A DNA stretch of 6,062 nt, taken from an uncultured Oscillospiraceae bacterium. GTDB taxonomy: Bacteria; Bacillota_A; Clostridia; Oscillospirales; Oscillospiraceae. The notes under the pieces were generated by a model. The model worked only from the letters and a program-made list of their open reading frames with translations. It was not told where the DNA came from and made no database searches. The stretch covers positions 1 through 6,062 of the forward strand of contig CAJUAW010000145.1 of the NCBI GenBank assembly GCA_910584605.1. The letters run 5' to 3'. A program made the translations under genes and the position numbers. The stretch's first letter is position 1. The number at the start of each line of letters is the position of its first letter. Of the stretch, positions 1-6,062 are shown one piece after another.

Positions 1-1104
<1,104 letters not shown>

Positions 1105-1123
1105 TGGGAAGGGGTATCATTTA

Positions 1124-1972
1124 ATGGAAAAAACAGATGAAAAGAAAAAAATAAGTGATGTAATTATTGATACCATTGATCAAAACGGTAATGGTGAGAT
1201 CGATATCGAAGATATTATCATCATTGGGTTAAGGACACCAGGTATCAAAATTAAAAGAAGTGACTTTTTGCAAAAAGAATTTTTTAAAAAATATCCCCAG
1301 GAAATAATTGATGATGCGATAGAAAATAATCCAGCACACGCTGATATTCCGGTTGAAGAAATAGATAAAATTGCTGATGAAGTAATACAATACGAAAGAA
1401 ATTGTGTATCGGGTATTTCTGCGGCTCTTGGTCTTCCTGGAGGGGTTGCAATGGCTGCTACAATTCCAGCAGATATTGCTCAATACTACGGCTATATGCT
1501 GAGAGCAACACAAAAATTGTTATATTTATACGGGTTTCCTGAAATAGATACGACTGAAAAAGAACACAGATTTGATTCCGAAACAATGAACATTCTTATT
1601 ATTTGCTTAGGGGTTATGTATGGAGCAGCAGGAGCAAATAATGCTTTAAAAGCAATGTCACATGCGTTAGCAATTGGTGTTGAGAAAAAATTGCTGAACA
1701 CCGCATTAACAAAAGGAACTATTTATCCTGTTGTAAAAAGTGTATCAAAGTGGTTTGGGGTGAAAATGACAAAACAGGTATTCGCAGGATTCTTTAAAAA
1801 AGCGATTCCTGTTGTAGGTAGTGTAGTTGGTGGAGGTATTACATACATATCTTTCAAGCCATGTTGTGATAAGTTAAAAGCCTCTTTGCAGGATACATTG
1901 TTAAGTACCCCAAATCACCACACCGGAGATGATGAACTGATAATAGATGTCACTGATTTTAATGTATTATAA
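1124..1972 (+). CDS. EcsC-like hydrophobic protein with N-terminal EF-hand-like loop; AT-rich, probably acquired
   Basis: 282 residues, function unknown. The start is supported by AAGGGG (1109-1114) nine bases before ATG. A lysine-rich N terminus leads into DQNGNGEIDIED (residues 19-30), a near-perfect EF-hand loop: D1, N3, N5, G6, I8, D9, and D rather than E at position 12. A charged helical stretch follows (about 42-92). Then come a glycine/alanine-rich hydrophobic segment, LGLPGGVAMAATIPADIAQ followed by YYGY (102-124), a second hydrophobic segment at 155-173, and a glycine-rich one at 219-243 (AIPVVGSVVGGGITY). The tail is acidic. The pattern of Gly-rich hydrophobic stretch, P-A-D, then LLYLYGFPE resembles EcsC-family proteins, but this is pattern recognition, not a search result. 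There is no signal peptide. Composition is far from its neighbours: one 60-base line (1261) is 27% GC and another (1621) 42%, with many AAA, AAT, ATT and ATA codons. Horizontal acquisition is inferred from that. It is inserted between malic enzyme and a reductase with short gaps on both sides. Confidence 0.8.
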   Translation: MEKTDEKKKISDVIIDTIDQNGNGEIDIEDIIIIGLRTPGIKIKRSDFLQKEFFKKYPQEIIDDAIENNPAHADIPVEEIDKIADEVIQYERNCVSGISAALGLPGGVAMAATIPADIAQYYGYMLRATQKLLYLYGFPEIDTTEKEHRFDSETMNILIICLGVMYGAAGANNALKAMSHALAIGVEKKLLNTALTKGTIYPVVKSVSKWFGVKMTKQVFAGFFKKAIPVVGSVVGGGITYISFKPCCDKLKASLQDTLLSTPNHHTGDDELIIDVTDFNVL

Positions 1973-1996
1973 GAAAAATCTGGAAAGGATCACTAT

Positions 1997-2527
1997 ATGA
2001 GCGTATTTTTCTACGGCTGTATTACCCTGGACGGCTATCTGGCCGACAAACACCACGGCTTGGACTGGCTCCACCAGACCGGCAATGCGGGGGACACCGG
2101 CTATGATGCCTTCTACCAGAAGATGGACGTCACCATTATGGGCAAACGGACCTATGATGAGATCGCCAAGCTGGAGGACGCTGCCAATGTCTATCCTACC
2201 ACGGAGAACTATGTGTTCACCCATTCTGCCAGCCTGTCTCAGAGGGGATTTGTCCCGGTGAGCGGGGATGTGGTAGAGTTCGTGAAGGGGCTGGGTGAGA
2301 AGCGCATCTGGATCGTCGGTGGGAATACTGTCCTGGCCCCGCTGCTGGATGCGGACCTGGTGGACCACCTGATCGTCCAAGTCGCCCCCGTACTGCTGGG
2401 GGAGGGCGTCCCTCTGTTTACCCAGAAGGAGGCCCTGCGGCGGTTCCATCTGGTGGAGGTCAAGCAGTACGGCCAATTTGCGGAGATGGTGTTTAGACGG
2501 AATGGAGCAATGGATGAAGCAGATTGA
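1997..2527 (+). CDS. RibD C-terminal/dihydrofolate reductase-like family protein
   Basis: 176 residues, a single-domain cytoplasmic oxidoreductase of the RibD-C/DHFR-like fold (YwjB/YyaP type). Visible family segments are YGCITLDGYLAD (6-17, the first strand and substrate loop), TIMGKRTYDE (46-55, the Rossmann-like NADPH-side motif), YVFTH (72-76), IWIVGGNTVLAPLL (104-117, the GG nucleotide-binding turn) and LIVQVAPVLLGEGVPLF (125-141). Length fits the stand-alone family. Most members are of unknown substrate; NADPH-dependent reduction of a pterin or pyrimidine-like compound is known only for relatives, so true folate reduction should not be assumed. The start is supported by GGAAAGGA (1982-1989) seven bases before ATG. 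The gene lies 24 bases after the AT-rich gene, and its stop lies inside the next gene, suggesting co-transcription. GC-rich composition returns here. Confidence 0.88.
   Translation: MSVFFYGCITLDGYLADKHHGLDWLHQTGNAGDTGYDAFYQKMDVTIMGKRTYDEIAKLEDAANVYPTTENYVFTHSASLSQRGFVPVSGDVVEFVKGLGEKRIWIVGGNTVLAPLLDADLVDHLIVQVAPVLLGEGVPLFTQKEALRRFHLVEVKQYGQFAEMVFRRNGAMDEAD
2504..2507 (+). promoter_or_regulatory. ribosome binding site that decides the start of the 2514 gene
   Basis: GGAG lies six bases before ATG 2514, inside the 3' end of the reductase gene. Upstream in-frame candidates are TTG 2478 and ATG 2502. ATG 2502 has only a GGAGATGG at 2482-2489, twelve bases away, so ATG 2514 has the better spacing. 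Confidence 0.5.
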
Positions 2528-3158
2528 GACCAAGGGAATCACCTATTTGGAACCGCTGAAAGGCAGCCAGCATTGGTATTGGGGTACAGACTATATGAGC
2601 GGCGACCTGTATGAAGCGGAGGAGCTCTTTTTGATGGGGCATCCAGTGAGCCAGAATAAGCTGCTGTTTGTCCACTACCCGGATGGAAAGGTTGTCCAGC
2701 CGGTAGTGGCTCAAAAGGGACAGTATTTTGGCCGCCCTATCTGCTATCATGACAGGGTAGCCATTTTGATGGTCGATTTTCCCGCCGGACAGATCATGAT
2801 CATGCAGTTTGATATCGGGCTGGAGCATATGCTGGAGCGGCGGGAAATTCCCCGTTCCGCCGTGGAGGACTGCTACAATCTGATGCTGCAGACCGCTCCG
2901 CTGATGCTGACCCGGCAGGGAGGCGAGGATACCTTTCAAATTGTATGGCCGGAGCAGGTTTCCTTTGCAATCGGCGGGAGAGAATCCTTCTGGTTCCGCC
3001 GGGGGAATAAGCTGTACTTTGCCGACTGGCGTGAGGGCCCAGATGGAAGCGAGGCCGATGAGGTCGTTGTGCGGAAGCTGGAGACAGGGGAGATCCTGGA
3101 TCGTATTCCAGGCAGCCTGATGTCCATGCCGGACGGTCAAGTGTGGATTTTACAATGA
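2514..3158 (+). CDS. hypothetical protein, unrecognised family
   Basis: 214 residues from ATG 2514; an alternative start at ATG 2502 would add four residues, and TTG 2478 twelve. I do not recognise the family. The protein is rich in aromatic residues and looks mainly beta: short alternating strands such as KLLFVHYPDG, VAILMVDFPAGQIMIMQFD and SFWFRRGNKLYFADW, separated by turns with DG/PDG. There is an early WYWGTDYMSGDLYEAEELF region (about 21-39) and a C-terminal MPDGQVWILQ. I see no signal peptide, membrane helix, metal site or nucleotide-binding motif. Codon use and GC content match the surrounding genes, so it looks native and expressed. It overlaps the reductase stop by 14 bases in another frame, which suggests translational coupling and a shared transcript. 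Its stop is only 18 bases before the promoter of the T-box operon, and I see no clear terminator between them. Confidence 0.78.
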   Translation: MKQIETKGITYLEPLKGSQHWYWGTDYMSGDLYEAEELFLMGHPVSQNKLLFVHYPDGKVVQPVVAQKGQYFGRPICYHDRVAILMVDFPAGQIMIMQFDIGLEHMLERREIPRSAVEDCYNLMLQTAPLMLTRQGGEDTFQIVWPEQVSFAIGGRESFWFRRGNKLYFADWREGPDGSEADEVVVRKLETGEILDRIPGSLMSMPDGQVWILQ

Positions 3159-3176
3159 ACTTGTGGGGATTTTCCG

Positions 3177-3205
3177 TTGACAAAGGCCCAAAACTGTGGT
3201 AGAGT
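3177..3205 (+). promoter_or_regulatory. sigma-A-type promoter of the T-box operon
   Basis: TTGACA (3177-3182) is a perfect -35 box. A 17-base spacer separates it from TAGAGT (3200-3205), a 4/6 match to TATAAT that is preceded by TGG (3197-3199), giving a TGn extended -10. The predicted transcription start is about 3212-3213, right before the first paired base of Stem I (3214). This agreement between two independent signals strengthens the call. Confidence 0.85.
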
Positions 3206-3213
3206 GTGTGGTA

Positions 3214-3315
3214 CTGCAAAGAAAAGGACCAGTAGCACAGCAAGCTCCTGCACAGAGAGCCTCCGGGTTGGTGGAACGGGGGAGGGGAGCGCCGTGTGAA
3301 TACCCCTTGGAGCAG
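3214..3315 (+). promoter_or_regulatory. T-box Stem I with UAC (Tyr) specifier
   Basis: The pairing can be traced by hand. The base is CTGC (3214-3217) with GCAG (3312-3315), then purine-rich K-turn-like strands. AAGG (3224-3227) pairs with CCTT (3305-3308). Next is the specifier loop, with AGTA (3231-3234) on the 5' side and GAA (3298-3300) followed by TAC (3301-3303) on the 3' side. GCAC (3235-3238) pairs with GTGT (3294-3297) above it. GCTCC (3244-3248) pairs with GGAGC (3286-3290), there is an AG-rich bulge containing AGAGAG, CCTCC (3260-3264) pairs with GGAGG (3281-3285), and the apical loop carries GGTTGGTG. In known T-boxes the codon after the S-turn GAA is the specifier, giving UAC for tyrosine. 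A one-base shift would read ACC (Thr), but the downstream tyrS favours UAC. Confidence 0.82.
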
Positions 3316-3423
3316 CCGCCTGAACAGCCGCCTGCGGCTCAGTAGGGGACAGGCCGGGCCGCGCCCGTTACCGCGCCGGAGCCAAGTGCTCCCCAAGGTC
3401 CGCCCCGCGAGGGACGGATGAAC

Positions 3424-3454
3424 CAGAGGTGGTACCGCGTTATTACGCCCTCTG
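3424..3454 (+). promoter_or_regulatory. T-box antiterminator
   Basis: CAGAGG (3424-3429) pairs with CCTCTG (3449-3454), and GCGT (3437-3440) pairs with ACGC (3445-3448) around a TATT loop. They are separated by the canonical seven-base bulge TGGTACC (3430-3436). TGGT (3430-3433) can pair with a tRNA ACCA end, meaning discriminator A, which fits bacterial tRNA-Tyr. The 3449-3454 strand is also the 5' arm of the terminator, so the two structures exclude each other. Confidence 0.93.
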
Positions 3455-3481
3455 TCCGATCCTTCGGGCAGAGGGCTTTTT
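3447..3481 (+). terminator. intrinsic terminator of the T-box leader
   Basis: A 13-bp hairpin runs from GCCCTCTGTCCGA (3447-3459) to TCGGGCAGAGGGC (3464-3476), with one G-U pair and a four-base loop (TCCT). Five T residues follow (3477-3481). It stops transcription before the transporter when charged tRNA-Tyr is abundant. Confidence 0.95.
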
Positions 3482-3483
3482 GT

Positions 3484-3490
3484 AAGGAAG
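3484..3490 (+). promoter_or_regulatory. ribosome binding site for the transporter TTG start
   Basis: AAGGAAG lies just after the terminator T-run and eight bases before TTG 3499. It supports TTG 3499 over the longer ATG 3418 reading, which would place the antiterminator and terminator inside the coding sequence. Confidence 0.75.
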
Positions 3491-3498
3491 TGATCGTT

Positions 3499-4359
3499 TT
3501 GTCAGCGCGTCAACGGGGAACGCTGTGTGTGTTCCTGGCCGCTGTGCTGTACAGCATCGGGGGACTTTGTATCAAACTGATCCCCTGGAGCGGTATGGCC
3601 ATTAACGGCGCACGTACCGCTATTGCTCTGGTGGTTATCGGACTGTATCTGAAACTGACCGACCACAGGCCCAAAATGAACCTGTGGGTGCTGGTGGGGG
3701 CGCTGGCTGTCTGCGGCACAAACATCCTGTTCTCCATCGCCAACAAGCTGACCACCGCCGGCAACGCCATCGTGCTCCAGTTCACCGCTCCCATTTTTGT
3801 GATCCTGTTTTCCGTCCTCTTTTTTGGGAAAAAGCCCCAAAAACTGGACCTGACAGCCTGCGGTTTGGTGCTGGGGGGCGTGCTGCTGTTCTTCATCGAC
3901 AGTCTGTCGGCAGGAGGGATGCTGGGCAATATCCTGGCTTTGCTGTCCGGAATTTCCTATGCCGGTGTATTTATGATGAATGACATGCCTGACAGCGATC
4001 CCATCTCGTCGGTCTTCTGGGGGGACGTCATCAGCGCGGTGGTGGGCCTGCCCTTTTTGGGGTACGAGACGGAGTTTTCCGCCCATATCCTCGCTGCTCT
4101 GCTGGTGCTGGGCGTGTTTCAGGTGGCCATAGCCTATATCCTGATGGTGGAGGGCCTGAAAACCACCCCGCCCGTCACCGCCAGCCTGGTCTCCGGCATC
4201 GAGCCGGTGCTCAACCCAATCCTGGTGGCGGTGTTCTACCACGAGATGATCGGCCCCATCGCTCTGGTGGGGGCGATGGTGGTGGTGGGCAGCGTGGTGC
4301 TGTACAATGTGATGCTGGCCCGCCACACAGAGCCATCAGAGACAGGGGGTGCGCTATGA
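3499..4359 (+). CDS. DMT superfamily (EamA) transporter under tyrosine T-box control
   Basis: 286 residues from TTG 3499. An in-frame ATG at 3418 would add 27 residues, but that stretch is the T-box antiterminator and terminator and gives an unlikely peptide, so it is rejected. The protein is a membrane permease with two EamA repeats and about ten hydrophobic helices. The first repeat begins near residue 7 (TLCVFLAAVLYSIGG, then IKLIPW) and includes GNAIVLQFTAPIFVILFSVL, a typical EamA helix. The second ends with ASLVSGIEPVLNPILVAVFY and a final helix around ALVGAMVVVGSVVLYNVML. DMT proteins move amino acids, metabolites or drugs. Direction and substrate cannot be read from the sequence. The UAC T-box makes tyrosine or a related aromatic compound the leading candidate, and because the operon turns on when tyrosine is scarce, uptake is more logical than export. 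Its stop overlaps the next start as ATGA (4356-4359). Confidence 0.9.
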   Translation: MSARQRGTLCVFLAAVLYSIGGLCIKLIPWSGMAINGARTAIALVVIGLYLKLTDHRPKMNLWVLVGALAVCGTNILFSIANKLTTAGNAIVLQFTAPIFVILFSVLFFGKKPQKLDLTACGLVLGGVLLFFIDSLSAGGMLGNILALLSGISYAGVFMMNDMPDSDPISSVFWGDVISAVVGLPFLGYETEFSAHILAALLVLGVFQVAIAYILMVEGLKTTPPVTASLVSGIEPVLNPILVAVFYHEMIGPIALVGAMVVVGSVVLYNVMLARHTEPSETGGAL

Positions 4360-4799
4360 ACAAATTTCAATTTTTCTGGGATACCATGGAACTGTGCGAC
4401 TGGTCCCATGAGGGAGACGACGGCCAGGTACTGAGACCTGTCATCCAATATCTGGCGCAGCAGGAAGACGACAGGATTTTTCTGTTCGACGATCTCATGT
4501 CTGAGCTCCTGTATGGGCTGGACACCCAAAAGCTGGCGGCTCAGTGTGAAACAGCGGAGCCACTTATGAGTGATGATTCTTTTTTGTACTCCCGCTGTGT
4601 GGCTCTGGTGAACGGACCTGGCTGCTACGAGAAGGCGAAGCAGGGGGGAGCAAAGGAGATATGGAACATGGAATTTGAAGCGCTCCTCTACGTTCCGCCG
4701 CGGGCCTGGGCCCTGAAGCACAAAAAGCCGGAGGAGGACTATCCCCATACCGCTCCCCTGAGCTATGAGACCGGCAGCAACCGGGAACAATGGAAGTAA
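4356..4799 (+). CDS. DUF4240-like protein in the tyrosine T-box operon
   Basis: 147 residues, function unknown. The N terminus FQFFWDTMELC and the central MSDDSFLYSRCVALVNGPGCYEKA (about residues 71-94) match what I know of DUF4240 proteins: an N-terminal FW, then SDD.F.Y.R followed by a G..YE segment. Between them lie VLRPVIQYLAQQEDDRIFLFDDLMSELLYGLD and a helical stretch. The protein is soluble, acidic and without a signal peptide or membrane helix. The C-terminal third is more variable. The ATG overlaps the transporter stop (ATGA), and AGGGGG (4344-4349) provides a ribosome binding site, so translation is probably coupled. The gene sits between the transporter and tyrS on the same transcript, but nothing in the protein points to a role in tyrosine metabolism. 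The family assignment is from memory. Confidence 0.82.
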   Translation: MNKFQFFWDTMELCDWSHEGDDGQVLRPVIQYLAQQEDDRIFLFDDLMSELLYGLDTQKLAAQCETAEPLMSDDSFLYSRCVALVNGPGCYEKAKQGGAKEIWNMEFEALLYVPPRAWALKHKKPEEDYPHTAPLSYETGSNREQWK

Positions 4800-4827
4800 A
4801 CTATAATGATAAAGGAGAGACAACAAC

Positions 4828-6043
4828 ATGACCTGTTATGAAGAACTGAAGGCCCGTGGGCTTATCGCCCAGGTGACCAACGAGGAAGAAATTTCCAAGA
4901 TGGTGAACGAGGGGAAGGCGGTCTTCTATATCGGCTTCGACCCCACCGCCGATTCCCTCCATGTGGGCCACTTCATGGCCCTGTGCCTGATGAAGCGGCT
5001 GCAGATGGCGGGCAACCGGCCCATCGCTCTCATCGGCGGAGGCACCGGCATGATCGGCGATCCCTCCGGCCGCACCGACATGCGCTCCATGATGACCGAG
5101 GAGACCATCTGCCACAACTGCGACTGCTTCAAGAAACAGATGGAACGGTTCATCGAGTTCGGCGACGGCAAGGCTATGATGATCAACAACGCCGACTGGC
5201 TGATGAAGCTGAACTATATCGAGGTCCTGCGGGACGTAGGGGCCTGCTTCTCGGTGAACAACATGCTCCGGGCCGAGTGCTACAAGCAGCGGATGGAAAA
5301 GGGCCTGTCCTTCCTGGAGTTCAACTACATGATTATGCAGTCCTACGACTTCTACTACCTGTTCCAGCACTACGGCTGCAATATGCAGTTTGGCGGCGAC
5401 GACCAGTGGTCCAACATGCTGGGGGGCACCGAGCTGATCCGCCGCAAGCTGGGCAAGGACGCCCACGCCATGACCATCACCCTGCTGCTCAACTCCGAGG
5501 GTAAGAAGATGGGCAAGACTGCCAAGGGCGCGGTGTGGCTGGACCCCAACAAGACCAGCCCCTACGAGTTCTACCAGTACTGGCGCAACGTGGGGGACGG
5601 CGACGTGCTGAAATGCCTGCGGATGCTCACCTTCCTGCCCCTGGAGCAGATTGACGAGATGGACCAGTGGGAGGGCAGCCAACTGAACACCGCCAAGGAA
5701 ATTTTGGCCTTCGAGCTAACCAAGCTGGTCCACGGGGAGGAGGAGGCCGTCAAAGCCCAGGAGGCCGCCAAGGCCCTGTTCGTGGGCGGCGGCGACATGT
5801 CCAACGTCCCCGCCACCCAGCTGACGGAGGCCGACCTCACCGACGGAGCCATCGGCGTGCTGGACCTGATGGTCAAGTGCAAGCTGGCCCCCTCCAAGAA
5901 GGAGGCCCGCCGCCTGGTGGAGCAGGGCGGCGTGGAGGTCAACGGCGAGAAGGTGGCCGCCGCCACCGTCAGCTACACCGCTGCCGACCTGTCCGGCGAT
6001 GGCCTTATGATCAAAAAGGGCAAAAAAGTGTATCACCGGGTAC
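4828..6043 (+). CDS. tyrS: tyrosyl-tRNA synthetase, last few codons missing at the contig end
   Basis: TyrRS charges tRNA-Tyr with tyrosine at the expense of ATP, acting as a cytoplasmic class I dimer. The start ATG has AAAGGAGAG (4811-4819) upstream. The N terminus EELKARGLIAQVT is typical. The catalytic domain shows YIGFDPTADSLHVGH (34-48, with the HIGH-type signature HVGH at 45-48), GGGTGMIGDPSG, the QSYDF tyrosine-pocket helix (about 171-175), GGDDQWSN (189-196), and KMGKT (227-231) as the KMSKS loop. The C-terminal S4 RNA-binding domain is present from about residue 343, with APSKKEARRLVEQGGVEVNG (354-373). About 405 codons are native; known TyrRS end soon after the KKGKKVYHR segment, so only a few residues are lost. 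The reading frame continues without a stop into adapter sequence, and those residues are not real. The gene follows the DUF4240 gene by 28 bases with no terminator, so it is expected to be under the T-box, whose specifier is UAC. Confidence 0.96.
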
Positions 6044-6062
6044 AGATCGGAAGAGCGTCGTG
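6044..6062. other. Illumina adapter remnant (assembly artefact)
   Basis: The final 19 bases, AGATCGGAAGAGCGTCGTG, are identical to the start of the Illumina TruSeq universal adapter as read through at a fragment end. They interrupt tyrS before its stop codon. They are not genomic, and any protein translated across them is chimeric. Confidence 0.95.

Larger units (their letters stand above)
3213..3481 (+). ncRNA. T-box riboswitch leader, probably sensing tRNA-Tyr
   Basis: This leader fills the 340-base gap between the 2514 gene and the transporter. A T-box binds a specific tRNA: codon-anticodon pairing selects the tRNA, and the free NCCA end of uncharged tRNA stabilises an antiterminator, so downstream genes are read only when the amino acid is short. 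Elements in order are Stem I (3214-3315), a GC-rich Stem II region with AGCC/GGCT (3326-3329/3336-3339), CGGGC/GCCCG (3355-3359/3363-3367) and a CCCGTTA segment (3364-3370), a GGAGC/GCTCC hairpin (3378-3382/3388-3392), and Stem III with a GCGA tetraloop (3399-3418). The antiterminator and the competing terminator follow. The assignment of individual middle helices to Stem II or its pseudoknot is tentative. The leader acts in cis on the transporter, DUF4240 gene and tyrS. Confidence 0.95.

Noticed and set aside
1973..1996. A terminal repeat or transposon end beside the AT-rich gene
   Set aside because: No inverted repeat or target duplication of convincing length is visible at either edge, only a weak similarity between the two start regions.
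2478..2513. TTG 2478 or ATG 2502 as start of the 2514 gene
   Set aside because: Both lie deeper in the reductase gene with poorly spaced binding sites; GGAG at 2504-2507 suits ATG 2514 better. ATG 2502 is not fully excluded.
3301..3303. Reading the T-box specifier one base later as ACC (Thr)
   Set aside because: The codon directly after the S-turn GAA is UAC, the loop lengths fit, and the downstream synthetase is for tyrosine.
3502..4326. Long antisense open frame (274 codons), His/Gln-rich
   Set aside because: It lies opposite the EamA transporter. Its odd composition is what GC-rich codons give on the reverse strand, and there is no family similarity.
4802..4807. Perfect TATAAT just before tyrS, a possible own promoter
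   Set aside because: There is no -35-like hexamer at 16-18 bases upstream and no TGn extension. A start about seven bases later would fall inside the tyrS ribosome binding site (4811-4819). AT-richness around the binding site explains it better.
4801..5682. Long antisense open frame (293 codons), rich in His, Val and Leu
   Set aside because: It is the reverse-strand shadow of tyrS, with no recognisable motif; the sense strand encodes full TyrRS signatures.

Overview
The window looks like one contig from a GC-rich Gram-positive anaerobe, most likely a gut Clostridia/Oscillospiraceae-type Firmicute. The basis is a T-box riboswitch (essentially a Gram-positive device), AGGAGG-type ribosome binding sites, a TTG start, and the style of the malic enzyme and TyrRS proteins. 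This placement is an inference, not a database result. All genes lie on the + strand. Both ends are incomplete: base 1 is inside a malic enzyme gene, and the last 19 bases match the Illumina TruSeq adapter, so native sequence ends near 6043 inside tyrS.

Left half (1-3158): the 3' part of a malic enzyme gene is followed after 19 bases by an AT-rich gene (1124-1972). That gene encodes a hydrophobic, glycine-rich EcsC-like protein with an EF-hand-type loop near its N terminus. Its base composition is sharply unlike both neighbours, so it looks acquired. After 24 bases comes a RibD-C/DHFR-like reductase gene (1997-2527), which overlaps an unrecognised gene (2514-3158). The tight spacing suggests co-transcription, but no shared function is evident.

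Right half (3177-6043): a strong sigma-A-type promoter (TTGACA, 17 bases, TAGAGT with TG extension) starts a T-box leader of about 270 nt. Its parts can be traced by base pairing: a Stem I with K-turn-like base, AGTA/GAA specifier loop, AG-rich bulge and GGTTGGTG apical loop; a Stem II region; a Stem III hairpin; the antiterminator with the seven-base TGGTACC bulge; and a 13-bp intrinsic terminator that competes with it. The specifier reads UAC (Tyr). Downstream, apparently in one operon, are a DMT/EamA transporter (TTG start at 3499), a DUF4240-like protein (ATGA overlap), and tyrS for tyrosyl-tRNA synthetase. The agreement between the UAC specifier and tyrS three genes downstream is the strongest functional result here. 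Uncharged tRNA-Tyr should switch on both charging capacity and a transporter that is therefore a candidate for tyrosine or aromatic amino acid transport.

I see no CRISPR array, tRNA, rRNA, insertion sequence or phage gene. The most unusual items are the AT-rich EF-hand/EcsC-like gene and the tyrosine T-box operon with its embedded transporter and DUF4240 gene.
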